DNA of 64,000 nt. It comes from Spirochaetales bacterium. GTDB taxonomy: Bacteria > Spirochaetota > Spirochaetia > CADAEX01. Made by a program: the position numbers and the translations under genes. Below, piece by piece: positions 42,460-51,701 of this stretch; positions within the stretch are counted from its first letter, which is position 1; each line of letters opens with the position of its first letter. Below the pieces are notes generated by a model. The model was not told the origin of the DNA and did no database searches. It worked only from the letters and a program-made list of their open reading frames with translations. The stretch lies in NCBI GenBank assembly GCA_024233785.1, contig JACKPD010000013.1:1-64000 (forward strand). Reading direction: 5' to 3'.

Positions 42460-43689
42460 TTGAAGACAATAGACACTGCCTTTGAAGGTAATGCCATGCC
42501 AGTATTCAAAGAAGTCAAGTTGAAGGAGATTGTTACTGATAATTGTCTCGGGGGCAATTATCAGTGCGTTGAGTATGTTACACCACTTCCTGTAATAAAA
42601 ATGGGCAACCTGGGTAGAGGAACAATAACTCTTGAAAAAATGGAGTATGTATCAGACGGAAAGATCCTTTCTAATAGAGATGTACTCAAAAAAAAGGACA
42701 TCCTCTTAAACACAAGAAATACACTCGATTTGGTCGGGAAAGTAGCTATGTGGCGAGGAGAACTCGAATATTCAGTGTTCAATTCAAACATAATGCGCAT
42801 TACGTTCAGCACAAATGTTTTGAATGAATATATGAATTACTATTTCAATTCATATAGTGCATTGAAACAACTTAGATCGAGGGCGACAGGTACAACAAGC
42901 GTTGCTGCAATATATTGGAGGGATTGCCAAAATATAAGAATACCGCTCCCCTCACTGTCAGAGCAAAAAGCCATTGTCGCTCTTTTGTCTACTTGGGATA
43001 TCGTCATAGAGAAAACCGAACGACTGGTTCAGACGAAGGAGCGGCAAAAGTTAGGTGAGCTTCACTCTCGAATAAGCAGGAAAAAAGCTAACTCGACAAT
43101 TGGCACTTTCGCCAAGCCTGTAGTTAGAAAGGTAGATAAACCAGAGGAATCCTACATTGCTTTAGGCATTAGAAGCCATTTCAAGGGAACATTCAAGAGA
43201 CTCGTTGAAGATCCAAAAACCGTAAATATGGATTCGCTATTCAGGGTTAAAGAAAACGACTTGATCGTTAATATAACCTTTGCATGGGAAGGTGCCATTG
43301 CGCTTGTGAAGAAAGAAGATGAGGAATGCTATGTCTCTCATCGTTTTCCGACATATGAAATAAAGAGGTCTAAGGCAGAGCCTTGTTTCATTAGGCAACT
43401 GATCATGTCGAGTCGGATGAAATACGACCTTTCAAATATTTCTCCCGGTGGTGCCGGACGCAACAGAGTTCTTAACAAGAAAGATTTCTTGAAGATGCCA
43501 ATATGGCTCCCAGATCTTGAGACCCAGAAAAATATCGGAGAATACCTTGGGGCAATTGATAATGAAATCGACCTTCTTAAACAGCTTGCAGAAAAATACA
43601 AAACCCAGAAACACGGCTTGATGCAGAAAATGCTTACCGGCGAATGGCGGATAAAACCGGAAATCGTTAACCAATACATGGAGGCGTAA
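42454..43689 (+). CDS. hsdS: Type I restriction-modification specificity subunit
   Basis: The start at 42454 (411 residues) overlaps the tiny ORF; a longer frame from 42433 is less likely. Two target-recognition domains alternate with two helical spacers: spacer 1 is LPSLSEQKAIVALLSTWDIV onward (about residues 165-210), spacer 2 is LPDLETQKNIGEYLGAIDNE to the end (KHGLMQKMLTGEWRI is the usual HsdS ending). It selects the bipartite DNA site for HsdM and HsdR. TRD1 and TRD2 are unlike each other, so an asymmetric target is expected. Confidence 0.92.
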   Translation: MSLKTIDTAFEGNAMPVFKEVKLKEIVTDNCLGGNYQCVEYVTPLPVIKMGNLGRGTITLEKMEYVSDGKILSNRDVLKKKDILLNTRNTLDLVGKVAMWRGELEYSVFNSNIMRITFSTNVLNEYMNYYFNSYSALKQLRSRATGTTSVAAIYWRDCQNIRIPLPSLSEQKAIVALLSTWDIVIEKTERLVQTKERQKLGELHSRISRKKANSTIGTFAKPVVRKVDKPEESYIALGIRSHFKGTFKRLVEDPKTVNMDSLFRVKENDLIVNITFAWEGAIALVKKEDEECYVSHRFPTYEIKRSKAEPCFIRQLIMSSRMKYDLSNISPGGAGRNRVLNKKDFLKMPIWLPDLETQKNIGEYLGAIDNEIDLLKQLAEKYKTQKHGLMQKMLTGEWRIKPEIVNQYMEA

Positions 43690-43691
43690 TT

Positions 43692-43925
43692 ATGGCTAAA
43701 GGAAAAAATCAACACGTTGTAAAACATCCCGATGGATGGGCGGTAAAGGGCGAAGGTAACAGCAAAGCGACCAAAGTTACCCGCACACAGACGCAGGCCA
43801 TTGAAAAGGCGGAGAACATCGCCAGAAACCAGAAGGCGGACACGAAAATTCATGGTGTGGATGGAAAGATCCGGGCAGGCAACAGCTACGGAAACGACCC
43901 GTGCCCACCTAAGGATAATAAGTAA
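43692..43925 (+). CDS. DUF2188 domain protein
   Basis: A 77-residue basic protein with the DUF2188 signature: NQHVVKHPDGWAVKGEGNSKATKVTRTQ, then QAIEKAENIARNQKADTKIHGVDGKI. The family is small, widespread and unexplained; it is common in mobile and stress-related gene sets. It begins 2 bp after hsdS and is followed 7 bp later by the DUF3644 gene. Its C-terminus (NSYGNDPCPPKDNK) is the usual ending. Function in the restriction operon is unknown. Confidence 0.85.
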   Translation: MAKGKNQHVVKHPDGWAVKGEGNSKATKVTRTQTQAIEKAENIARNQKADTKIHGVDGKIRAGNSYGNDPCPPKDNK

Positions 43926-43932
43926 GGAGAAA

Positions 43933-44919
43933 ATGCCAATGAGTATGCGAAGCAGACGAATTGGTTCAATAAAAAACGAACTACTTAAAAAGTCTCGGGA
44001 AGCAGCTCTTGCGGCTGTCCAGATATTCAATAACCCAAATATCAGCTTTAAATCGGAATCCTATGTAGTTCTGATGATTATTGCCTGGACTTACTTATTG
44101 CATGCTTACTACCGTAGTAAGAAAATCGAATACAGATACTTCGAAAAACTGGGTCAACGACGGAAGTTCGATACCACTAAAAATGGTGCATATAAGTACT
44201 GGGAACTCGAACGAAGTTTAAATGATTCAAAATCGCCTATCGACAAAGATACATCAAACAATCTGCGGTTTCTGATTGGTTTGCGCCATGAAATCGAACA
44301 CCAGATGACCAGCAGGATCGATGATATTCTGAGCGCCCGCTTTCAAGCTTGTTGCCTAAACTATAACGAATACATAAAGAAACTTTTCGGTGAAGATCTT
44401 GGAATTGAAAAGCACCTCTCTTTCAGCCTGCAATTTTCAACAATCTCAACAGAACAAAAAGAATTGCTGGAGGATCATCCTGAGTTGCCTGCTAATATTC
44501 AGGGCTACATTCAAAGTTTTGATGCTAAATTATCTGATGAAGAATTCTCCAATCCTCATTATGCCTATCGAATACTCTTTATTCCAAAGACGGCCAATCG
44601 TATAGGCCAAGCAGACCGTGTGATCGAATTTGTGAAGAGTGATTCTCCTTTAGCTGAAGTTGTAAATAAAGAATATGCGGTAATCAAAGAGACCGAGAAA
44701 AGGAAGTTTCGGCCAAAACAGGTTGTGGATTTAATGAAGAAGGAGGGTTATCCCGGTTTTTCAATCCACTACCATACACAGCTTTGGAAATCTTTGGATG
44801 CAAAGAAAACTGATAAAGGTTACGGTACGGTTGTAGCTGGAAAGGATTGGCTCTGGTATGAGTGTTGGATTGATGCGGTACGTGAGTATTGTCTTAAAAA
44901 CAAGGAGCAATACTCATGA
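43933..44919 (+). CDS. DUF3644 protein with HEPN-like R-x4-H motif
   Basis: The start at 43933 (328 residues) follows AAGGAG; a much longer frame from 43801 would overlap DUF2188 and is rejected. The N-terminal helical domain contains NISFKSESYVVLMIIAWTYL and, at residues 112-125, RFLIGLRHEIEHQM; Arg118-His123 gives R-x4-H, the catalytic motif of HEPN ribonucleases. The C-terminal third (KFRPKQVVDLMKKEGYPGF, then GYGTVVAGKDWLWYECWID) looks like a winged-helix or sensor region. It lies between hsdS and hsdR, the position of the PrrC anticodon nuclease in the E. coli prr locus. Stop overlaps the next gene (ATGA). Confidence 0.8.
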   Translation: MPMSMRSRRIGSIKNELLKKSREAALAAVQIFNNPNISFKSESYVVLMIIAWTYLLHAYYRSKKIEYRYFEKLGQRRKFDTTKNGAYKYWELERSLNDSKSPIDKDTSNNLRFLIGLRHEIEHQMTSRIDDILSARFQACCLNYNEYIKKLFGEDLGIEKHLSFSLQFSTISTEQKELLEDHPELPANIQGYIQSFDAKLSDEEFSNPHYAYRILFIPKTANRIGQADRVIEFVKSDSPLAEVVNKEYAVIKETEKRKFRPKQVVDLMKKEGYPGFSIHYHTQLWKSLDAKKTDKGYGTVVAGKDWLWYECWIDAVREYCLKNKEQYS

Positions 44920-46250
44920 CCTCCGAATCCCAAAACATCGAGTGGAAACAATCCTGGCATGATGACTACCTGAAATGGATCTGCGGGTTTGCCAATTCGC
45001 AGGGCGGACGAATTTTTATAGGTAAGGATAATGCTGGCAACGTCACCGGAGTGAAGAATGCCAGGAAGCTGCTGCAAGATTTACCGAACAAGATTCGCGA
45101 CCAGTTGGGGTTGATGCCGCATATCAATCTGCAGATAGAAAACGGCAAAGCCTATCTGGAAATTATTGTGGAGCCGTCGACGGTGCCGATTTCATTGCGT
45201 GGTTCCTATTACTGGCGGTCAGGTTCGGTAAAGCAGGAACTGAAAGGGCATGCTCTGACAGAATTCCTTCTCAACAAGATGGGCAGGACCTGGGATAGGG
45301 TGATTGAGGAGAAAGCGACGCTGGATGACATCGACGATGCGACCATTGAACTATTTAAAAAAGAAGCGGTTACAGCCGGACGTCTGCCGGATATTTCAGG
45401 ACTTTCTTCAGAAGAATTATTGAGAAAGTTGCACCTGCTTACTGAGAAAGGTCTGACCAATGCGGCAATCGTTCTTTTTGGTAAAGATCCAGGAGAATTT
45501 TATCCCAACCTGTTTGTGAAAATTGGCCGGTTTGGACTCAATATGGTGGATATGCGCTTTCAGGAGGTATGCGAGGGCAATGTATTTCAGCTCCTTCGTG
45601 GTGTGATGGAGCAGCTGGAAAAGAAATTCCTTATCAAACCAGTACGATTTGAAGGTTTTCGTCGAATTGAAGAACTGGAATATCCGGTTCCGGCATTGCG
45701 TGAAATGCTGCTCAATGCGCTGGTGCACCGCAACTACATGGGCAGCATGACTCAACTCCGGGTCATGGATGATCGGCTTTCGTTGTGGAATGCCGGCACC
45801 CTGCCGCTCGAATTAACTGTTGAAAAACTATTTCAGACGCATAAGTCAATCCCCCGTAACCCGCTCATAGCAGAGGTTTGCTATCGGGTCGGCTATATTG
45901 ATTCCTGGGGACGGGGAATTGAAAAAATCACCGATGCATGCAGGCATGCAGGACTGCCTGAACCTGTAATTGAAGAAAATTCAGGAGGTGTGGCGGTTGA
46001 GCTTCTGAAAAATGAGGTGAAAACGCCGGTCGAAACGCGGGTGAAAACGCCGGTCGAAACACGGGTGAAAACGCCAGAGGCCATTCTTCAGGTATTAAAA
46101 AATGATGCTTCGTTAACACTGGCAGAGGTAGGTTATCATATTGGAAAATCAGTCAGTGCGGTAGAACGTGCCGCCAAAAAATTGAGAGATCAGGGAAGAT
46201 TGAAATATGTTGGCCCTCAAAAAGGCGGTCACTGGGAGGTGCGGGAATAA
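44916..46250 (+). CDS. AlbA_2/Schlafen-type ATP-binding transcriptional regulator-like protein
   Basis: A 444-residue protein. The N-terminal AlbA_2 (Schlafen) domain opens IEWKQSWHDDYLKWICGFAN followed by GGRIFIGKDNAGNVTGV. A central ATPase-like region has ALREMLLNALVHRNYMG and YIDSWGRGIEKI, as in the putative ATP-dependent helicase/regulator family (HATPase_c_4). The C-terminus is a winged helix (LTLAEVGYHIGKSVSAVERA). Between them are two and a half copies of VKTPVETR. AlbA_2 proteins bind nucleic acids and are frequent in defence loci. It overlaps DUF3644 by 4 bp and ends 2 bp before hsdR. Confidence 0.85.
   Translation: MTSESQNIEWKQSWHDDYLKWICGFANSQGGRIFIGKDNAGNVTGVKNARKLLQDLPNKIRDQLGLMPHINLQIENGKAYLEIIVEPSTVPISLRGSYYWRSGSVKQELKGHALTEFLLNKMGRTWDRVIEEKATLDDIDDATIELFKKEAVTAGRLPDISGLSSEELLRKLHLLTEKGLTNAAIVLFGKDPGEFYPNLFVKIGRFGLNMVDMRFQEVCEGNVFQLLRGVMEQLEKKFLIKPVRFEGFRRIEELEYPVPALREMLLNALVHRNYMGSMTQLRVMDDRLSLWNAGTLPLELTVEKLFQTHKSIPRNPLIAEVCYRVGYIDSWGRGIEKITDACRHAGLPEPVIEENSGGVAVELLKNEVKTPVETRVKTPVETRVKTPEAILQVLKNDASLTLAEVGYHIGKSVSAVERAAKKLRDQGRLKYVGPQKGGHWEVRE
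46017..46076 (+). repeat. 24-bp tandem coding repeat in the AlbA_2 gene
   Basis: Two full units of 24 bp (46017-46040, 46041-46064; one mismatch) and a half unit encode VKTPVETR repeated in frame. The linker length is likely to vary between strains by slippage without frameshift. Confidence 0.9.
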
Positions 46251-46252
46251 TT

Positions 46253-49200
46253 ATGTATGATTTTGCAACTAACGAAAAACTGACAAGCCAGATACCGGCC
46301 CTGCAATTACTGATTACGATGGGCTATGAATACATCTCTCCGGAAGAAGCACTTGCAGAGCGTCAGGGGCGCTGTTCCAATGTCCTGCTGGAAAATATTC
46401 TGCGGACTCAGCTTAAAGAAATAAACAGCATTCGCTACAAAGGAAGTGAGTATCTCTTCAGCGAGGAGAATATTCAGTCGGCAATCCAGAAGCTGAAAAA
46501 CATCAAATACGATGGACTGCTTAAGACCAACGAAGCCATTTACGATCTGATCACACTTGGGACGGCCATGGAGCAGACCATTGAAGGTGACTCGAAAAGC
46601 TTCAATATGAACTATGTCGACTGGAAGAATCCCGGCCGCAATAGATTTCATGTAACAGTAGAATACAGTGTTGAGAGGGCACGGAGTACAGAAACAGTCC
46701 GTCCTGACATTGTCCTGTTTGTCAATGGTATTCCATTTTGTGTGATGGAATGTAAAGCGCCGCAGATAGAGGTTGAACAGGCTGTTTCGCAATCGATCAG
46801 AAACCAGAGTGATGACTATATTCCCAAATTGTTCATTTATAGTCAAATGGTTTTGGCTTTGAATAAAAACAGCGCCATATATGCTACAACCGGAACATCT
46901 GCAAAATTCTGGAGTGTTTGGAAAGAGCCTCTGATGGATAACGGGCAGCGTGAGTTTGAAAAACTTGCAGCCGTGGTTAACAAACCGCTTGATGAGGCTG
47001 AAATTGCCTGTATTTCAAAAACACTTAATGTTAAACCTGAAATCTTTGGCTACAGCAGACTTGTAACCGCGCAGGACAAGGCTCTGTTCTGTCTCTGCCG
47101 CCCCGAAAGGCTTCTGGAGTTGGCATGGAAATTTACTGTATTTGATGGGGGTGTGAAAAAGATTGCCCGATATCAGCAGTATTTCGTCATCAAGTCCACA
47201 CTGAAAAGGGTAAAACATTTTGACGTAACAGGTTCACGTAAAGGGGGCGTGATCTGGCATACTCAAGGTTCGGGGAAGTCCCTGACCATGGTGATGCTGG
47301 CCAGAAACCTGGCTTTGGATACTGAAATCCTGAATCCGCGAATCGTTCTTGTAACAGACCGTGATGATCTGGATAAACAGTTGGGGAACACTTTTACCGC
47401 TTGCGGTCTTGAGGCGAATCGGGCAACATCGGGGAGAAACCTGCTGGAGCTGGTCGCTGAGAAGAAATCAGGTATTATCACAACCCTCATTCATAAGTTT
47501 GACAAGATGTATGCGATTGAGAAATATCGGGATGAGTCGCCAGATATCTTTATTTTAGTTGATGAGAGTCACCGGACCCAATTTGGTTCTTTTTCTGCAA
47601 GGATGAGACAGGTGTTTCCACATGCCTGTTATTTGGGATTTACCGGTACTCCCCTTTTGAAGAAGGAAAAGAATAACTTCGCCAAATTTGGTGAATTGGT
47701 TGAACCTCATTATTCCATTACTCAGGCTGTTGAAGACGGAGCTGTTGTGCCGCTCTTGTATGAGGGCAGGCATGTAGAGATGACTCAAAACAAAGAAGCT
47801 GTTGATCTATGGTTTGAACGGCATACGCAAGGGTTGAGCAGGGAACAGCAGGCGGACCTGAAACGGAAATACGCACGGGCTGAAATGCTAAACAAGGCAG
47901 AACAGGTTATATACATGAGAGCCTTTGATATAAGTGAGCATTTCCAGTCCAACTGGCAGGGAACAGGCTTCAAGGCCCAACTGGTGGCTCCGAATAAAGC
48001 TTCTGCCATTAAATATAACGCGTTCCTGAATGAAATTGGTAAGGTAAGTTCCGATGTTGTTATTTCACCTCCGGATGTACGTGAAGGTTATGAAGAAACC
48101 GATGATGAGCCAACCGATGAGGTTGTGAAATTCTGGCAAAAGATGATGAAGCGCTATGGAAGTGAAGAGGAATACACAAAGCAGCTGATCAATCAATTTA
48201 AACATGGGAATACACCGGATATCCTCATTGTCGTCAGTAAATTGTTGACAGGTTTCGATGCACCCCGAAATGCGGTTCTTTACTTATGCAGATTGCTTAA
48301 AGAGCATACACTGCTCCAGGCAATTGCGCGGGTCAATCGCATTTATGAAAACAAGGAGTTCGGTTTTATTGTCGATTATTCAAATGTTCTTGGTGAACTT
48401 GACAGGGCGCTCACCATGTACAGTGCGTTTGAAGGATTTGATGAATCCGACCTTGTCGGAACCCTTGCGTCCATTGACAGTGAAATTGAAAAGCTGCCCA
48501 TCCGGTATTCCAGTCTTTGGGATTTATTTAAAACAGTTAAGTATTTATACGACGAAGAAGCCTATGAACTATTTCTTGCCGATGATGAAATCAGGGAGGA
48601 ATTCTATTACCGTCTTTCAGAGTTTGGGAAAAATCTCGCTATTGCTCTATCTTCTGAAAAATTCCTGAACCAAACCGATGTGAAAACGTTGTCCGGATAC
48701 AAGGCAGACCTTCTGAAGTTTCAATCACTTAAAGCATCTGTCAAGTTAAGATATGCAGAAGCAATTGATTACCGGGATTACGAGCCAAAGATTAAAAAGC
48801 TGCTGGATACCCACATACAAGCCAGTGAAGTTATTCAATTGAATGAACCGGTCAATATCTTTGATGATAAATCGTTTATGTTAATCAAAGAAGAACGTGG
48901 AGTTTACGGAACCGGTAAAACTACCGGATCGAAAGCTGATACGATAGCTCATGCTACAAAGAAAGTTATCACCGAAAGGATAGATGAAGACCCTGCGTTC
49001 TACGAGAAGTTTTCCAAACTGATTCAGCAGGCGATCGAAGATTTCAGGGCAAAAAGGATATCCGATCTGGATTATCTGAACAAGGTTGTGGACATTCGCA
49101 ATAGGGTTGTTGGCAAGGTCCATGATGATATACCGGATAAACTTTCCGGTAATGAAGATGCGATGGCCTATTTTGGAGTACTTAAACCTTTCCTGGAAGA

Positions 49201-49453
49201 ACATGAACTTGGTGAAAACGATCTTTTATCCGCCTCGGCAGATACCGCAATAGCTATTCATGGTATCCTGAAAAAATACAGGAAAGTTCATTTCTGGGAT
49301 GATTATGACGCTCAAAAGCAAGCGGTTAACGAGATTGATGATTATTTTTATGATGAACTCAAGACAGTAAGAGGCATTGAATTATCACTTGATCAGATGG
49401 ATAAAATCATCGAAAAGGTACTGCAGGTTGCAAAACACAGGAGTTATAATTGA
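46253..49453 (+). CDS. hsdR: Type I restriction enzyme R subunit (motor/nuclease)
   Basis: A 1066-residue HsdR. The N-terminal nuclease has the PD-(D/E)xK site in VRPDIVLFVNGIPFCVMECK (Asp near 152, Glu-x-Lys near 166-168). The SF2 translocase follows: Walker A GSGKS near residue 340, VTDRDDLDKQL, the DESH box in LVDESHRTQFG, GFTGTPLL, and LLKEHTLLQAIARVNR as motif VI. It translocates and cuts unmethylated DNA with HsdM2S. The gene is last of the hsd set and its stop overlaps the next start (TGATG). Confidence 0.95.
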   Translation: MYDFATNEKLTSQIPALQLLITMGYEYISPEEALAERQGRCSNVLLENILRTQLKEINSIRYKGSEYLFSEENIQSAIQKLKNIKYDGLLKTNEAIYDLITLGTAMEQTIEGDSKSFNMNYVDWKNPGRNRFHVTVEYSVERARSTETVRPDIVLFVNGIPFCVMECKAPQIEVEQAVSQSIRNQSDDYIPKLFIYSQMVLALNKNSAIYATTGTSAKFWSVWKEPLMDNGQREFEKLAAVVNKPLDEAEIACISKTLNVKPEIFGYSRLVTAQDKALFCLCRPERLLELAWKFTVFDGGVKKIARYQQYFVIKSTLKRVKHFDVTGSRKGGVIWHTQGSGKSLTMVMLARNLALDTEILNPRIVLVTDRDDLDKQLGNTFTACGLEANRATSGRNLLELVAEKKSGIITTLIHKFDKMYAIEKYRDESPDIFILVDESHRTQFGSFSARMRQVFPHACYLGFTGTPLLKKEKNNFAKFGELVEPHYSITQAVEDGAVVPLLYEGRHVEMTQNKEAVDLWFERHTQGLSREQQADLKRKYARAEMLNKAEQVIYMRAFDISEHFQSNWQGTGFKAQLVAPNKASAIKYNAFLNEIGKVSSDVVISPPDVREGYEETDDEPTDEVVKFWQKMMKRYGSEEEYTKQLINQFKHGNTPDILIVVSKLLTGFDAPRNAVLYLCRLLKEHTLLQAIARVNRIYENKEFGFIVDYSNVLGELDRALTMYSAFEGFDESDLVGTLASIDSEIEKLPIRYSSLWDLFKTVKYLYDEEAYELFLADDEIREEFYYRLSEFGKNLAIALSSEKFLNQTDVKTLSGYKADLLKFQSLKASVKLRYAEAIDYRDYEPKIKKLLDTHIQASEVIQLNEPVNIFDDKSFMLIKEERGVYGTGKTTGSKADTIAHATKKVITERIDEDPAFYEKFSKLIQQAIEDFRAKRISDLDYLNKVVDIRNRVVGKVHDDIPDKLSGNEDAMAYFGVLKPFLEEHELGENDLLSASADTAIAIHGILKKYRKVHFWDDYDAQKQAVNEIDDYFYDELKTVRGIELSLDQMDKIIEKVLQVAKHRSYN

Positions 49454-50178
49454 TGGCGGGATTAATCCATATCATTAAACACTCTGTTATTTATGGGCAA
49501 AAAAGGATTGAATTCAGTTTGCTGTATTGTGATAGAAAAATGATCGAAATTGCAGTTCATCCTGATAGTGCTGTTATTGTCAAAGTTCCTTTGCAAACAG
49601 ATATCCTGCTAATAGAGAAAAAGATTATTAAAAAAGCCCGGTGGATTCTCAGTCAATTGAATTATTTCAGGCAGTTTAATCCAAAGACACCTGATCGTTG
49701 TTATGTGAATGGTGAGACACATTTATATCTTGGGAAACAATACCGCTTAAAGTTAATCAAGGGATCAGAAAATTCCGTCAAATTATCCCGCGGCTTTTTC
49801 CATATCACCAGCCAAAGCGAGCCGACTCCCGATACAGCCAAAAATCTTTTAAATCAATGGTACCTGGAAAAGGCACAGCTGCAATTTTCAGAAAGTATTG
49901 ATCGCTGCTGGAAGGATTTCAATGATTTCGGAATTTGTAAGCCAAAATTATTGATTATGCGTATGCAAAAAAGATGGGGAAGCCTTTCGGATAAAGGAAC
50001 TGTCACCCTCAATACAGACCTTGTCAGGGCACCTAAAGCATGTATTGACTATGTTGTTACGCATGAGCTGTGTCACCTGAAATATCATAATCATGGCACT
50101 GAATTTTATAAACTCCTCGAATCTGTCCTCCCGGGATGGGAAAAGGTAAAACACAAACTTGAGCTTAGTATGGCGTGA
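49453..50178 (+). CDS. YgjP-like (DUF45/WLM-type) metallopeptidase
   Basis: The ATG at 49453 overlaps the hsdR stop; 241 residues. The zinc site is HELCH in VTHELCHLKYHNHGTEFYKL, with the H...E/H downstream region, in the manner of YgjP/SprT-like proteases, and KRWGSLSDKGTVTLNTDLVRAP precedes it (typical of YgjP). These proteins are common directly after hsdR in type I operons, where a role in proteolytic control of the motor subunit has been suggested but not shown. Last gene of the restriction operon. Confidence 0.88.
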   Translation: MAGLIHIIKHSVIYGQKRIEFSLLYCDRKMIEIAVHPDSAVIVKVPLQTDILLIEKKIIKKARWILSQLNYFRQFNPKTPDRCYVNGETHLYLGKQYRLKLIKGSENSVKLSRGFFHITSQSEPTPDTAKNLLNQWYLEKAQLQFSESIDRCWKDFNDFGICKPKLLIMRMQKRWGSLSDKGTVTLNTDLVRAPKACIDYVVTHELCHLKYHNHGTEFYKLLESVLPGWEKVKHKLELSMA

Positions 50179-50342
50179 TCTTGATTAAATCCTGGGAGGA
50201 GTTCAGTATTTAGTATATTAGCTCTTAAAAACCCTATATATTTTTCTAAGAAAAAAGTCCCGAAAATAAAGCACAAATAAAGAGAAAGAAATATTTGGTT
50301 TTTATCCTTTAAATATATATTTTTATATAGAAGGAGTTTGAC

Positions 50343-51074
50343 ATGAAAGTTTTAATTCTGGGCGCAAGCGGCGCGACCGGCAAACAGGTTGTCATGCAGA
50401 TGATAAAAAGAGGAATCAGTACACGGATAGTTGTCAGGGAAAGCGCGTATCTTCCGCGGGAAATAATTGATGCTTCAAATGTTGAAATCATCAAAGGCAG
50501 TATTACGGAATTCAGCAGTGAAAAACTTAAGGAGCTTGTGAAAGACTGCACGGCTGTGGTATCCTGCCTCGGGCACAATATTACATTTAATGGAATGTTC
50601 GGAAAACCCCGTTTGCTTGTCTATTCAACCGTAAAAAGAATATGCGAAGCAATAGAAGAAAAAGGCGGGGGAAAAGTAAAGCTGGTCCTGATGAGCACTA
50701 CAGCTTTTACCAACACTCATATCGGTGAAAAAAACACAACAGGGGAAAAAATAATTTTTTCACTGCTTAAGGTGCTGCTGCCTCCGCATCTTGACAACAT
50801 GAGGGTCGCAAGTTTTCTTATAGAAAAAATCGGGAAGGACAATCCTGAAATCGAATGGGCAGCGGTACGCCCTGACGGGCTGATAAACGAGGATGAGGTA
50901 AGCAGATACAATGTTTCTGAATTCATCCTGAGAAGCCCGATTTCAAACCCTGGGCAGACAAGCAGAATTAATGTGGGGCATTTCATGGCTGAGCTTTTGA
51001 CTGATAACAAGCTGTGGGATAAATGGAAGTATAAAACTCCGGTTATTTATAACGAAAAGCAGAAAGAAAAATAA
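50343..51074 (+). CDS. NmrA/atypical SDR NAD(P)-binding oxidoreductase
   Basis: A 243-residue atypical short-chain dehydrogenase. The glycine-rich nucleotide-binding loop is LILGASGATGKQVVMQ at the N-terminus, followed by VVRESAYLPRE and AVVSCLGHNI. The usual YxxxK catalytic pair is not evident, as expected for NmrA-like and flavin-reductase-like members that act as redox sensors or isomerases. GAAGGAG precedes the ATG. A membrane protein gene follows 38 bp later, maybe in the same operon. Confidence 0.85.
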   Translation: MKVLILGASGATGKQVVMQMIKRGISTRIVVRESAYLPREIIDASNVEIIKGSITEFSSEKLKELVKDCTAVVSCLGHNITFNGMFGKPRLLVYSTVKRICEAIEEKGGGKVKLVLMSTTAFTNTHIGEKNTTGEKIIFSLLKVLLPPHLDNMRVASFLIEKIGKDNPEIEWAAVRPDGLINEDEVSRYNVSEFILRSPISNPGQTSRINVGHFMAELLTDNKLWDKWKYKTPVIYNEKQKEK

Positions 51075-51112
51075 TAAACCCTGGGAACCCGGAGTCATAA
51101 GAAGGAGGTAAA

Positions 51113-51538
51113 ATGATTTTCGCCAATTTTCTTGTGGTATTGTTCATCCTTTTGATATCAGCGCACTTTTGCGGGGATGTTGGTTCATTCATAAATATTG
51201 ACAGTGCAGTTATCGTGGCGGCAGGTTTTATATTTTCATCAATTGCGCTTTCAGCAGGAAGGTTTAAGCTGTTTTTAAGGGGACTGGGTGAGGTATTCAG
51301 CTTCTCATCAAACAGGGATCCAAGCAGGGAGATAAAAAACCTGTTTTTCGGTATATCGGTCATGACAATGGGTGTCGGCCTGTGTTCAACCGCGCAGGGC
51401 TTTTTTTCCGGAACTTTGATAAAATCAGCGTATTCAATTTCAGAAATAATTGTATTTTCCTCTTTCACTACAATCTATAGTTTTATCCTTGTTGTTTTTT
51501 TATTGCTGCCTGTTTCATTCAGGAATATGATAAAGTGA
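51113..51538 (+). CDS. Small integral membrane protein, unknown
   Basis: A 141-residue hydrophobic protein with four predicted membrane segments (about residues 3-22, 28-47, 78-97 and 112-135) and a basic loop (RGLGEVFSFSSNRDPSREIK). A GAAGGAGG ribosome site is well placed. No family recognised; the first half has some likeness to MotA-like proteins (SAVIVAAGFIFSSIALSAG) but it is too short and lacks the rest. Probably in an operon with the NmrA-like gene. Confidence 0.65.
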   Translation: MIFANFLVVLFILLISAHFCGDVGSFINIDSAVIVAAGFIFSSIALSAGRFKLFLRGLGEVFSFSSNRDPSREIKNLFFGISVMTMGVGLCSTAQGFFSGTLIKSAYSISEIIVFSSFTTIYSFILVVFLLLPVSFRNMIK

Positions 51539-51701
51539 AATATATTGTGGAAACTTATATTTCCGCTCTTCCCTGCTTGTTTTTAATTGACTGATGCAAT
51601 ATCACTTATATGTTGTTTTCATCCCCTTTTCCCGCTTTAAATGATTTCCGGGGATTTAAACAATAATCTGCAGGCGGACAATAATTAAGGAGCTTCATCC
51701 C

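Noticed and set aside
43801..43932. Longer start for the DUF3644 gene
   Set aside because: It would overlap the well-conserved DUF2188 gene by 125 bp in another frame; the start at 43933 follows an AAGGAG site.
51113..51538. MotA/ExbB-type proton channel
   Set aside because: Some hydrophobic likeness in the first half only; too short and without the conserved cytoplasmic and helix-3/4 residues.
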